Shown piece by piece: positions 1-7,483 of a stretch of 27,282 nt of DNA. The notes under the pieces are model-generated. The model saw only the letters and a list, made by a program, of their open reading frames with translations, was not told the DNA's origin and did not search any database. Numbering within the stretch: position 1 is the stretch's first letter; every line of letters begins with the position of its first letter. Source of the DNA: Prevotella sp. UBA4339 (lineage in GTDB: Bacteria; Bacteroidota; Bacteroidia; Bacteroidales; Bacteroidaceae); contig DGTJ01000057.1 in NCBI GenBank assembly GCA_002393725.1, positions 53,736 through 81,017 of the forward strand, given 5' to 3'. A program made the translations under genes and the position numbers.

Positions 1-45
1 CTTCTAAGCAGTAGGTCTTGGGTTCGAGCCCCAACCGAATCACCA
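1..45 (+). tRNA. tRNA-Arg (anticodon TCT), 3' part only
   Basis: The window opens inside a tRNA gene; the visible part corresponds to tRNA positions 32-76. The first seven bases, CTTCTAA, fit an anticodon loop with anticodon TCT (bases 3-5), which reads AGA (Arg). The T arm is seen directly: TTGGG (18-22), loop TTCGAGC, CCCAA (30-34). The 3' acceptor strand CCGAATC, discriminator A and an encoded CCA follow. The D arm and 5' acceptor strand lie outside the window, so the identity depends on placing the anticodon loop by counting back from the CCA. Confidence 0.85.
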
Positions 46-50
46 AGATT

Positions 51-79
51 AAAGCCTGGCGTTAATCGTCGGGCTTTTT
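51..79 (+). terminator. Rho-independent terminator of the tRNA
   Basis: An 11-bp stem (51-61 with 67-77, two G-T wobbles) closes a TTAAT loop; its 3' arm ends in a T run that continues to 79. It begins five bases after the tRNA CCA. The next gene starts only 10 bases further on. Confidence 0.85.
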
Positions 80-89
80 GGATTATATA

Positions 90-1514
90 ATGAGGAAAAA
101 GGATTATAGTAATCATAATATAAACAACATTGGAGCAGGTAGGACATGCAATTCCGCTTTCTTCTGCCTCCAAGCTATTTGTGGAGTAATCTCCTTTATC
201 TTGCCTATCTCATTGTTTCTCCTAACCCTCTCTTCCTGCTCCGACGCGTCTTCAGCAGATATTGAAACAGACTCTGTAGCCGGCAACATCTCACAAGCAC
301 TTTGTTCCGACTCACTCATAAAACAGGCAGAACGTGATTTTAATACTGAGATAGAGTATTATCTCGAGCGACATAACGTAGATGACGAAGGTTATGAGAT
401 GGTTGCTAACTTTGCCAACGGAAAGCGCCACAGAACGACAATAGATACTATCGCAATTACAAACATCGGGCGCTGGAAGGACAAGAAGCGACAAGGCACC
501 GCCATAAGCCGCGACTCATTAGGACGCATCACTATCGGCAACTGGGACAACGACACCCTGACCAGCGGTATACGCATTGACTCAGGTGGTACATATATAG
601 GAGCATTCTCAGGTGGGCGTGCAGGCAAGATTACAGATGCCAAGGCAGAGGGGCACGGAGCTTATATCGCCACCACAGGCCATTACTTCGAAGGCCATTG
701 GAATAACGATCAGCGACAGGGTTTCGGACTACAGATGTTTGAGAACGAGGTGATGACAATGCTTAAGACGGGCCATTGGCAGAATGACGTCTTCAAAGGT
801 GAACGTCTGAACTACACTTCCGAGCGCATCTACGGCATCGATATCTCACGCTACCAACACGGCAAAGGCCGCAAGAAATATCCTATCCTGTGGAACAAGC
901 TGCGCATACGCCATCTGGGTTCAAGAAGCAAGAAGACCATATCCGGAACAGTGGACTACCCGGTTTCGTTTATCTTTATTAAGTCAACGCAGGGTATAAG
1001 CATCCGTAATCCATATTATGCCTACGACTATGCAGCCGCACGCAAGCAGGGTATACCAATTGGTGCCTATCACTTCTTCTCAACGAAGTGCAGTGGGGCT
1101 GCACAAGCTAATTATTTCATCAACAGCACACTCTTCCGCAGTGGTGATCTGCCTCCAGTGCTAGACATAGAGCCAACCGACAGGCAGATTTCAGGAATGG
1201 GAGGTTCGAAAGCCATGTGGAACCATATACGTACCTGGCTTCAGGCTGTAGAGCGCCGTTGCGGAGTTAAGCCGATTCTCTATGTTAACCAGAGATTCGT
1301 TAACAAATACCTGCCTGATGCTCCCGACATTAAGCGTGATTACAAGATATGGATAGCACGCTATGGCGAGTATAAGCCCGACATAAAGCTTGTAGTATGG
1401 CAGCTTTCTCCCGATGGTCGTGTCAACGGCATCACAGGCGATGTAGACATCAACGTCTTCAACGGCTACAGAACTCAGTTCGACGAATTTCTAACCAAAG
1501 AATGTATCAAGTAA
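90..1514 (+). CDS. GH25 lysozyme-like lipoprotein with MORN-type repeats
   Basis: Predicted envelope-bound muramidase that would cleave the glycan strands of peptidoglycan. The ATG at 90 gives 474 residues; a TTG at 78 lies in the terminator T run and is unlikely. Residues 24-50 are a hydrophobic segment ending in LSSC, a plausible lipobox (Cys50), although the region before it is unusually long. Residues about 127-240 contain degenerate MORN-like units (GRWKDKKRQG, EGHWNNDQRQGFG, TGHWQNDVFKG). The GH25 domain runs from YGIDISRYQ (248-256) to the C-terminus. It includes FIFIKSTQG, GAYHFFS, the acidic pair in VLDIEPT (D359, E361) and VWQLSPDG, as expected for the fold and active site. The stop codon is one base from rlmH, so the two genes are probably co-transcribed. 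The fold assignment is firm; the role of the MORN part is unknown. Confidence 0.88.
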   Translation: MRKKDYSNHNINNIGAGRTCNSAFFCLQAICGVISFILPISLFLLTLSSCSDASSADIETDSVAGNISQALCSDSLIKQAERDFNTEIEYYLERHNVDDEGYEMVANFANGKRHRTTIDTIAITNIGRWKDKKRQGTAISRDSLGRITIGNWDNDTLTSGIRIDSGGTYIGAFSGGRAGKITDAKAEGHGAYIATTGHYFEGHWNNDQRQGFGLQMFENEVMTMLKTGHWQNDVFKGERLNYTSERIYGIDISRYQHGKGRKKYPILWNKLRIRHLGSRSKKTISGTVDYPVSFIFIKSTQGISIRNPYYAYDYAAARKQGIPIGAYHFFSTKCSGAAQANYFINSTLFRSGDLPPVLDIEPTDRQISGMGGSKAMWNHIRTWLQAVERRCGVKPILYVNQRFVNKYLPDAPDIKRDYKIWIARYGEYKPDIKLVVWQLSPDGRVNGITGDVDINVFNGYRTQFDEFLTKECIK

Positions 1515-1515
1515 T

Positions 1516-1986
1516 ATGAAGACCATATTGATTCTGGTCGGCAAGACAATAAACAAGCACTTTGTGGCAGGCATCGAAGACTATGCTGACCGCATCAGTC
1601 ATTATATGCCATTCGAAATTGTGACCATACCTGAGCTCCGCAACACGAAGAACCTCAGCGAAGATCAGCAGAAAACATCTGAGGGCGAGTTGATCCTACG
1701 CCAGATACAGCCTTCAGACACGGTGGTACTGCTTGATGAGCATGGGAAGGAGTTTCGAAGCATCGAATATGCCCGTTGGCTTCAGCAAAGACAACAGACA
1801 GCTCGCCGCTTGGTATTTGTCATCGGTGGTCCCTATGGATTCTCTGATGCTGTTTATTCCCGTGCCAACGAGAAGATTTCACTTTCAAAGATGACATTCT
1901 CCCACCAGATGGTACGCCTGATATTCACCGAGCAGCTCTACCGTGCCTGCACCATAATCAAGGGTGAGCCATATCACCATGAGTAA
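1516..1986 (+). CDS. rlmH: 23S rRNA (pseudouridine1915-N3)-methyltransferase RlmH
   Basis: SPOUT-class methyltransferase. Family members use S-adenosylmethionine to methylate pseudouridine 1915 in helix 69 of 23S rRNA on assembled ribosomes. The length (156 aa) is normal for the family. Hallmarks are the N-terminal strand MKTILILVGK, the SAM-binding knot loop VFVIGGPYGF (residues about 100-109), and the C-terminal segment with MTFSHQMVRLIFTEQLYRA and the terminal GEPYHHE, which contributes to the active site of the homodimer. The ATG lies one base after the upstream stop codon. No terminator hairpin with a T run follows; a GC-rich repeat cluster begins about 25 bases downstream. Confidence 0.96.
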   Translation: MKTILILVGKTINKHFVAGIEDYADRISHYMPFEIVTIPELRNTKNLSEDQQKTSEGELILRQIQPSDTVVLLDEHGKEFRSIEYARWLQQRQQTARRLVFVIGGPYGFSDAVYSRANEKISLSKMTFSHQMVRLIFTEQLYRACTIIKGEPYHHE

Positions 1987-2009
1987 TAAGCGTATGAGCA
2001 AGTGCGCCC

Positions 2010-2112
2010 CCGACACTCGTTGTAACGAGGTACGTGGGTCGAGGCCTTCGAGCTACGTGGGTCGAGACCTTCGAGCTACGTGGGTCGTCGGTGTCGAGGC
2101 ACGTAGCTCGAC
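2010..2112. repeat. GC-rich cluster of direct and inverted repeats after rlmH
   Basis: The 313-base gap 1987-2299 holds this element and then a promoter. Two adjacent 23-bp units (2031-2053 and 2054-2076, one base apart) are followed by a partial third (2077-2087). Each unit begins TACGTGGGTCG and ends TTCGAGC. The reverse complement of the unit junction GAGCTACGTG appears at 2100-2109 (CACGTAGCTC). Hairpins flank the cluster: CTCGT/ACGAG at 2016-2029 and GTCGAG/CTCGAC at 2093-2112. CGACAC (2011-2016) is mirrored by GTGTCG (2091-2096). The composition is clearly GC-richer than the AT-rich bases that follow. No coding potential was recognised. Confidence 0.7.
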
Positions 2113-2243
2113 GATATAGAGTTACGTGCTCCATAAGTGAAATACTGATGCTGGAAGCGGGAATGCTTTTACCTTACCACAAGTGGCATAATACCTGAAA
2201 TGCAAAAAAAACACGCAAAACGAAACTTTTCTGCCATGAAAGG

Positions 2244-2273
2244 CTTGCGGAAAAAATATTTTTAGTATCTTTG
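2244..2273 (+). promoter_or_regulatory. Bacteroidetes-type promoter
   Basis: TATCTTTG at 2266-2273 matches the -7 consensus TAnnTTTG. CTTG at 2244-2247 supplies the -33 element with an 18-base spacer. The predicted start point lies about 20 bases before the ATG of the small secreted protein at 2300. Confidence 0.75.
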
Positions 2274-2299
2274 TGCCCGAAAAAGCAAAAGAAAAGATT

Positions 2300-2674
2300 A
2301 TGAAAAAGTTATTATTTCTATTTCTGTTAGTGTGTTGCTCCATCGAGACTAATGCAATTGAACTGAAAGGTAAGTATCAGTCTCAAAGTGGAGAATTGCT
2401 GTTCGTATTCACGAGCGACAGCCTAAAAGTCAAAATCGCTCAAAGCCAACGCACTGTCTCTTCGTTCAAGTTGGTAAAACAAAAGGAAAATAAAAAGTCG
2501 ACCACCTTCAATGCCTATGAGAGTTATCAGGTGAATGGGAATTTGACTTATAGAGAGGTGCTTATCAAGGTTACCAAAGTTAGAGGCAAGAAATACCTGT
2601 TAGAGTATTTTGGCAAGGATAAGGATCGCGAATACAATACCAACGAGAGGTACAATATAAAGTTCATCGAATAG
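2300..2674 (+). CDS. Small secreted protein of unknown function
   Basis: Family not recognised. From the ATG at 2300 the product is 124 aa; a GTG at 2273 overlaps the promoter and was rejected. Residues 1-19 form a typical signal peptide (MKKLLFLFLLVCCSIETNA), probably cut after Ala19. The two Cys residues at 12-13 do not form a good lipobox. The mature part of about 105 residues is rich in Lys, Ser, Thr and aromatic residues and looks like alternating beta strands. It has no Cys, no further membrane segment and no visible catalytic motif. It has its own promoter and is followed by a strong hairpin, so it is probably a single-gene transcript. Periplasmic or outer-surface location is inferred from the signal peptide only. 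Confidence 0.8.
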   Translation: MKKLLFLFLLVCCSIETNAIELKGKYQSQSGELLFVFTSDSLKVKIAQSQRTVSSFKLVKQKENKKSTTFNAYESYQVNGNLTYREVLIKVTKVRGKKYLLEYFGKDKDREYNTNERYNIKFIE

Positions 2675-2695
2675 AAGAACTTATTCAGAATAGAA

Positions 2696-2724
2696 TTCCC
2701 CGAGTTGCTCGGCAACTCGGGGAA
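2696..2724. terminator. Strong hairpin between convergent genes
   Basis: A perfect 13-bp inverted repeat (2696-2708 with 2712-2724) has a 3-base loop. It lies 21 bases after the stop of the small secreted protein and 32 bases from the stop of the convergent metallopeptidase gene. Neither side has a convincing T run, so it may act as a bidirectional terminator or as an mRNA 3'-end stabiliser. Confidence 0.65.
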
Positions 2725-2756
2725 CTTCGTATATTAATACTCTCTACTTTACTGTA

Positions 2757-3629
2757 TCAGAGATCATCGTAGTTCTGAACGCTAAAGGTGGACGTGCTCA
2801 TATCACCAGTCTCATAGCCTCTGCGAAGCCAGCGTTTACGCTGATCAGAAGTGCCGTGAGTGAACGACTCTGGTGTTGCCCTACCCTGTGCCTTTTTCTG
2901 GAGCCAGTCATCGCCGATGGCCTTTGCCAGTTCAAGACCTTTTTCGAGGTCGCCATACTCCATAGAGTGATTCATCTGATCCTCATAGTGAGCCCAAACA
3001 CCAGCATAATAGTCTGCCAGCAACTCCAGACGTACACTAATCTGATTAGCACTCACCTTGTCGGTCTGACTCATTGCCTGATGAGCTTTCCCCAGGATGC
3101 CGAGAGAATACTCCACATGATGACCTATCTCGTGAGCTATCACATAGGCATAGGCAAAGGTATTGCCCTCTACGCCGAGCTGACGCTTCATCTGTGTAAA
3201 GAACGACAGGTCGATATAAAGTTTCTGGTCTCCAGAGCAATAAAAGGGACCTACGGCAGCTGTAGCACTTCCGCAAGCAGAGTTCACCTGATTTGTAAAA
3301 AGGACAAGTGTAGGTGGCTCATAAGTACGTCCCAGTTTCTGGAACACCTGTGACCACACATCCTCGGTAGATGCGAGAATCTGTTTGCACTCTTTAGCAA
3401 GTGCCTGCTCCTCCTCGGTAAAGTTCTGCTCATCAACGGTCTCAGTGCGTGCAGACATCTGCTGCTGAGCAGCCTGAAGACCTGCAGAAAGAGGATCACC
3501 ACCACTCATCCAAGCAAACAGCGCTGCTACTATAATAGCACCGATACCTCCAATACCTGCCTTGGCACCGCCACTCATTCCACGACGGTCCTCAACATTA
3601 CTACTTTCTCTTCTTCCTGTAAGTTTCAT
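2757..3629 (-). CDS. Membrane-anchored neutral zinc metallopeptidase (YpfJ family)
   Basis: Matches the putative neutral zinc metallopeptidase family of E. coli YpfJ; the substrate is not known. The ATG at 3629 gives 290 aa. It is preferred over an upstream non-ATG start at 3668, which overlaps the promoter. The N-terminus MKLTGRRESSNVEDRRG is the usual conserved family start. A Gly/Ala-rich region leads into a single membrane segment (about 26-42), so the catalytic domain is probably outside the cytoplasm. The zinc motif is HEIGHH (166-171). The likely third ligand is the Glu in LELLADYYAGVWAH (about 201-214). The conserved SACGSA and YIDLSFF segments are also present. It has its own promoter; the adjacent atp operon ends in its own terminator upstream. 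Confidence 0.9.
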   Translation of the reverse strand: MKLTGRRESSNVEDRRGMSGGAKAGIGGIGAIIVAALFAWMSGGDPLSAGLQAAQQQMSARTETVDEQNFTEEEQALAKECKQILASTEDVWSQVFQKLGRTYEPPTLVLFTNQVNSACGSATAAVGPFYCSGDQKLYIDLSFFTQMKRQLGVEGNTFAYAYVIAHEIGHHVEYSLGILGKAHQAMSQTDKVSANQISVRLELLADYYAGVWAHYEDQMNHSMEYGDLEKGLELAKAIGDDWLQKKAQGRATPESFTHGTSDQRKRWLRRGYETGDMSTSTFSVQNYDDL

Positions 3630-3665
3630 AATTCTTTTGTTTTGATTTAGTCTTGTCTTTGGGTG

Positions 3666-3697
3666 CAAAATTAATAACTTTTTTTGGAATATCCAAA
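3666..3697 (-). promoter_or_regulatory. Promoter of the zinc metallopeptidase
   Basis: Read on the minus strand, TAATTTTG (3666-3673) matches the -7 element and TTTG (3694-3697) the -33 element, with a 20-base spacer. The -7 element ends about 36 bases before the ATG at 3629. Confidence 0.75.
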
Positions 3698-3758
3698 ACT
3701 AGCTACAATTATTTCATTATAGTCATTGAACAAACGGCAGAAACAAAAGTTGGACAGG

Positions 3759-3821
3759 AAAAAACAAAGAACGGGAGAACCTTTCGCCCATGTCCCAGGG
3801 CCAAAGCCTCTCCCGCTCTTT
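3759..3821 (-). terminator. Terminator of the ATP synthase operon
   Basis: On the minus strand, AAAGAGCGGGAG (3821-3810) pairs with CTCCCGTTCTTT (3777-3766), with one wobble. Further pairing is possible inside the large loop. The stem is followed by T-rich sequence down to 3759. It starts nine bases after the atpG stop codon. Confidence 0.8.
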
Positions 3822-3829
3822 CGGAATTA

Positions 3830-4801
3830 TCAATTATTTACCGAGCCTCCGACAATATCAAGAAGCTCAGAAGTAATAGCCTGCTGACGGCTCTTGTTAT
3901 ACTGCAAGTTGAGCTCGCGAAGCAGCTCGTCTGCATTATCAGTAGCTGTCTGCATAGCAACCATACGGGCAGCGTGTTCAGATGCATTTGAATCAAGGAG
4001 AGCGGTATAAAGCATCAGGTGTGCGAGCTTCGGAATGAGCTGCGAGAGCACTGTGTTCATATCTGGCTCAACAATGAAGTTATCGTTGAGAGGTTTAACA
4101 TCATTCTCCGTGCGCACAATTTCGCGCTCACCACGCCTCTTCAGATACTCCTGTGACTCCTTAGTGGCAATGACACTGGTAAGGTCACGCTCATGATCAG
4201 CCTTCAACTCAGACTCTATATCGATGGGCAGGAATGTCTTACGGGTAAGCACCTGTGAACCAGCACTCTTAAAGTGATGGTAAATCAGTTCAACCTTATC
4301 AATCTGACCTTCAGCAAATCGCTTTCCAAGTTCCATTGCAATACTTATGCACTCCTGTACATTGGGCTTGTCTGCCAAGGCAGAGAACTCCCCTTGTACG
4401 TTGAGCCCCATCTTCTTTGCCTTCTCGTACACCTTACGTCCAATAGGCCAGATCTCAACGTTCTCACGACCTGTCTCCTGAGCATAGGCATCAACCACCT
4501 GCGACATCAACTTGATGGTGTTGGCATTGAATCCTCCGCACAGAGAAGAGTTGGAAGTGAAGACCACGAGAGCAACCCTTTTTACAGGGCGCTCCTGGTC
4601 AAATATCGTCTGAGCCTCCGCCTCGGCAGCAAGAAACGACTTGAGGATGTGCTCCAGCATACTCTCGTAAGGCAGCATATTCTGTATGGCCACCTGTGCG
4701 TGATGAAGCTTGCTGGAAGCCACCATCTTCATAGCCGACGTGATCTTTCGCGTGGAATTGACTGAGGCTATGCGGCCTTTAATTTCTTTCAGGCTTGGCA
4801 T
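3830..4801 (-). CDS. atpG: ATP synthase F1 subunit gamma
   Basis: Central rotor stalk of F1; it couples rotation of the c ring to catalysis in the alpha3beta3 head, on the cytoplasmic side of the membrane. The N-terminus MPSLKEIKGRIASVNSTRKI and the following TSAMKMVASSKL are the family signature. The C-terminal rotor helix carries the expected ASEHAARMVAMQTATDNA pattern. At 323 aa it is longer than the roughly 290 aa of many gamma subunits; the extra length appears to be in the middle (about 190-240). The gene is last in the operon, starting 6 bases after the atpA stop, and the operon terminator follows. Confidence 0.97.
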   Translation of the reverse strand: MPSLKEIKGRIASVNSTRKITSAMKMVASSKLHHAQVAIQNMLPYESMLEHILKSFLAAEAEAQTIFDQERPVKRVALVVFTSNSSLCGGFNANTIKLMSQVVDAYAQETGRENVEIWPIGRKVYEKAKKMGLNVQGEFSALADKPNVQECISIAMELGKRFAEGQIDKVELIYHHFKSAGSQVLTRKTFLPIDIESELKADHERDLTSVIATKESQEYLKRRGEREIVRTENDVKPLNDNFIVEPDMNTVLSQLIPKLAHLMLYTALLDSNASEHAARMVAMQTATDNADELLRELNLQYNKSRQQAITSELLDIVGGSVNN

Positions 4802-4807
4802 AGGCTA

Positions 4808-6394
4808 TCAGCTTTTATATGTTCCTGCGATATCGGCCATTACAGCCTCAATCTTCTTCGTCGTCTCGTCGTCAATCTTACCGCTGGCAAGTGTCTCTAT
4901 AACCTCCGGGTTTGAAGAACGCAACTTATCGAGGAATGCAGTCTGGCACTCACGAACCTTTGGAATTGGAACTTCGCGCATCAAGCCATGCACGCCACAA
5001 TAGAGGATGGCGATCTGCTCACCAACTGGCATTGGGCTATACTGAGGCTGAATCAGCAGCTGATTGTTCTTACGTCCACGGTCAAGGGTCATTGCCGTAA
5101 CGGCATCCATGTCGCTTGAGAACTTGGAGAAGGCCTCAAGCTCACGATACTGAGCCTGGTCAATCTTAAGTGTACCAGCCACCTTCTTCATAGACTTTAT
5201 CTGTGCAGAACCACCTACACGAGATACAGAGATACCTACATTGATAGCAGGACGGAAGCCCTGGTTGAAGAGGTCTGACTCAAGGAATATCTGACCGTCG
5301 GTGATGGAGATCACGTTAGTAGGAATATACGCTGACACGTCACCAGCCTGTGTCTCGATGATTGGCAGGGCGGTAAGCGAGCCACCTCCCTTAACATGTC
5401 CCTTCATGCATTCAGGCAGGTCATTCATCTGCTCAGCTACCTCCTGCTGCTCGTTCATCTTGGCTGCTCGCTCAAGGAGACGAGAGTGCAGATAGAACAC
5501 GTCGCCAGGATATGCCTCACGGCCTGAAGGACGTCGCAGAATCAGCGATACCTCACGATAGGCAACAGCCTGCTTCGAGAGGTCATCGTATACTACCAGG
5601 GCAGGAAGTCCACGGTCACGGAAATACTCTCCGATGGCAGCACCTGCGAAAGGAGCATAATACTGCATTGCTGCCGGATCGGCAGCAGTGGCAGCCACTA
5701 CTATAGTATAAGGCATTGCACCGTGCTCCTGAAGTGTGGACACGAGTGCAGCCACTGTACTGGCCTTCTGTCCAATAGCGACATAGATACAATAGACAGG
5801 CTTACCTGCCTCATAGAAACTCTTCTGGTTGATAATGGTATCAACGGCGATGGCTGTCTTACCCGTCTGACGGTCACCAATGATAAGCTCACGCTGTCCA
5901 CGCCCGATAGGGATCATCGAGTCGATGGCCTTCAGACCTGTCTGCAGCGGCTCCTTCACGGGCTGACGGTATATCACGCCTGGAGCCTTACGGTCGAGCG
6001 GCATCTCAAATGCACCGCTAAGATCGATATCGCCCTTGCCGTCAATAGCCTCTCCCAGCGGGTTGATGACGCGGCCCAGCATATTGTCGTTGACACGGAT
6101 AGAGGCAATACGCTTTGTACGCTTTACTACCATGCCTTCCTTGATGCCTGATGTGGAACCAAGAAGCACACAACCTACGTTGTCTTCCTCAAGGTTCATC
6201 ACGATAGCCATCGTCCCGTTCTCAAACTCCAGCAGCTCATTTGCCTCAGCGTTGCGCAGACCGTAGATACGGGCCACACCATCACTTACAGTCAGCACTG
6301 TACCTACCTCGTCGAACTTCTCGGCGTTGGAGATACCTTTGAGCTGATCAAGCAGAACCTGGGATACTTCGCTTGGTTTAATCTTATCTGACAT
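4808..6394 (-). CDS. atpA: ATP synthase F1 subunit alpha
   Basis: Non-catalytic nucleotide-binding subunit of the F1 head, alternating with beta. The 528-aa length is typical for the phylum. Visible hallmarks are the N-terminal barrel region (GTVLTVSDGVARIYGL), the P-loop GDRQTGKT at 173-180, YVAIGQK, VVYDDLSKQA, and the arginine-containing SVSRVGGSAQ motif near the beta catalytic site. The start MSDKIKPSEVSQVLLDQLKG aligns with the usual alpha N-terminus. atpH ends 26 bases upstream and atpG begins 6 bases downstream, so translation of the cluster is probably coupled. Confidence 0.98.
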   Translation of the reverse strand: MSDKIKPSEVSQVLLDQLKGISNAEKFDEVGTVLTVSDGVARIYGLRNAEANELLEFENGTMAIVMNLEEDNVGCVLLGSTSGIKEGMVVKRTKRIASIRVNDNMLGRVINPLGEAIDGKGDIDLSGAFEMPLDRKAPGVIYRQPVKEPLQTGLKAIDSMIPIGRGQRELIIGDRQTGKTAIAVDTIINQKSFYEAGKPVYCIYVAIGQKASTVAALVSTLQEHGAMPYTIVVAATAADPAAMQYYAPFAGAAIGEYFRDRGLPALVVYDDLSKQAVAYREVSLILRRPSGREAYPGDVFYLHSRLLERAAKMNEQQEVAEQMNDLPECMKGHVKGGGSLTALPIIETQAGDVSAYIPTNVISITDGQIFLESDLFNQGFRPAINVGISVSRVGGSAQIKSMKKVAGTLKIDQAQYRELEAFSKFSSDMDAVTAMTLDRGRKNNQLLIQPQYSPMPVGEQIAILYCGVHGLMREVPIPKVRECQTAFLDKLRSSNPEVIETLASGKIDDETTKKIEAVMADIAGTYKS

Positions 6395-6420
6395 TGTTTA
6401 CTGTTTTACTTTTATACCTT

Positions 6421-6957
6421 TTACTTTTTCAAGGTTGTTAGGATGGAATTAAGTTTTGACTTGACACTCGCATCCATGCGATAGGTGTCGTACTCGAGGA
6501 TAAAGCCCCCGATAATATCGGGGTTGACCTCGGTCTCAAACTCCACCGTTCCATTAGTCTTGCTCTCCACCATCTGACGCATCTTCTGCTCAGTAGCAGG
6601 CGATACGACAGCAGCAGTGATAAGTCTGCCTCGGATGATGTTCTTCTGTTGGCGGTAAAGAGTGACGTACGAATTGGCGATGAACTGCATCACGTTCTCA
6701 CGGTCTTCCTTCAGCACCAGCTGGATAAAGGCCTTGGTAAGGTCGGAGGGCTTAGAGCCTACAGCTGTAAGCAACAGAGTCTCCTTCTTATCCTTTGAGA
6801 GCATCGGATTGTCTATGGTCTGACGCAGCTGTGGCACCTCGGCATAGGCCTTGGCAAGAGTCTGCATCTCTGCATAGATGCCTGCCTCAACCTTTGCATC
6901 AGTAGCACTCTTGAGCAGTGCCCTGGCATAACGAACCGATATGACTCCTATATCCAT
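6421..6957 (-). CDS. atpH: ATP synthase F1 subunit delta
   Basis: Peripheral-stalk subunit (OSCP homologue) that joins the b subunits to the top of the alpha3beta3 head. The ATG at 6957 gives 178 aa starting MDIGVISVRYARALLKSA, the conserved delta N-terminus. A TTG six bases earlier (6963) is in frame but less likely. The helical N-terminal half is followed by the C-terminal conserved part with GRLITAAVVSPATEQ and the NPDIIGGFILEYDTYRMDAS segment split over about 144-166. It starts 9 bases after the atpF stop. Confidence 0.95.
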   Translation of the reverse strand: MDIGVISVRYARALLKSATDAKVEAGIYAEMQTLAKAYAEVPQLRQTIDNPMLSKDKKETLLLTAVGSKPSDLTKAFIQLVLKEDRENVMQFIANSYVTLYRQQKNIIRGRLITAAVVSPATEQKMRQMVESKTNGTVEFETEVNPDIIGGFILEYDTYRMDASVKSKLNSILTTLKK

Positions 6958-6966
6958 ACGCAATAG

Positions 6967-7464
6967 TTACTTGTTAGAAGAAACCTCATCCAGCATACGG
7001 TCAATTAAATCCATCTGTGCCTTATCATCCTTCAGATTCTGTCTTAGAATCTTTTCGGCAATCTCGACACTCAGCGTAGCTACTTGCTTACGGATATCGG
7101 CAATGGCTGCTTTCTTCTCCTGCTCTATGGCTGCACGCGCATCGTCAAGCAGACGAGCACCTTCAGCTCTTGCCTTGTCCTGGGCTTTCTCTACAATAGC
7201 ATCGCGAGTCTCAGCAGCCTCCTTCAGTATCTGAGCCTGCTTCTCACGAGCCTCCTGCAAGATGGATTCACCTTCTTTCTGGATATTGGCAAGACGCTCG
7301 TTGGCCTCATGAGCCTTACGTAGCGACTCGTCGATGAAGGCCTTCCTTTCGTCGGCCATCTTCACAATCACAGGGAATCCATATTTCCACAGGATGAAGA
7401 GGACAACGAGGAAGACGACCGTCATCCAGAAAAAGAGTCCAAAATCAGGGGTTATTAATGACAT
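6967..7464 (-). CDS. atpF: ATP synthase Fo subunit b
   Basis: Stator stalk of the peripheral arm. One N-terminal membrane helix (about 8-27, FGLFFWMTVVFLVVLFILW) anchors a long charged coiled coil. This is rich in Ala, Glu, Lys and Arg with heptad-like spacing (about 35-140) and is meant to dimerise and reach the delta subunit. Length 165 aa is usual. Only one b-type gene is present, so a b2 homodimer is expected. The gene lies between atpE (19 bases upstream) and atpH (9 bases downstream). Confidence 0.96.
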   Translation of the reverse strand: MSLITPDFGLFFWMTVVFLVVLFILWKYGFPVIVKMADERKAFIDESLRKAHEANERLANIQKEGESILQEAREKQAQILKEAAETRDAIVEKAQDKARAEGARLLDDARAAIEQEKKAAIADIRKQVATLSVEIAEKILRQNLKDDKAQMDLIDRMLDEVSSNK

Positions 7465-7483
7465 ACGTACGCTGTTTTATTGA

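Noticed and set aside
1..79. Integration site of a mobile element at the tRNA 3' end
   Set aside because: No integrase, no repeated copy of the tRNA end, and the neighbouring genes are ordinary chromosomal ones.
2031..2087. CRISPR array
   Set aside because: The 23-bp units directly abut with no spacers, and no cas genes are nearby.
2122..2343. 73-codon open frame on the minus strand in the gap after rlmH
   Set aside because: It crosses the plus-strand promoter and signal peptide of the gene at 2300, and its sequence has no recognisable features.
3653..3991. 112-codon open frame on the plus strand between the metallopeptidase and atpG
   Set aside because: It covers a minus-strand promoter, the atp terminator and the end of atpG, and the peptide looks like reverse-strand noise.
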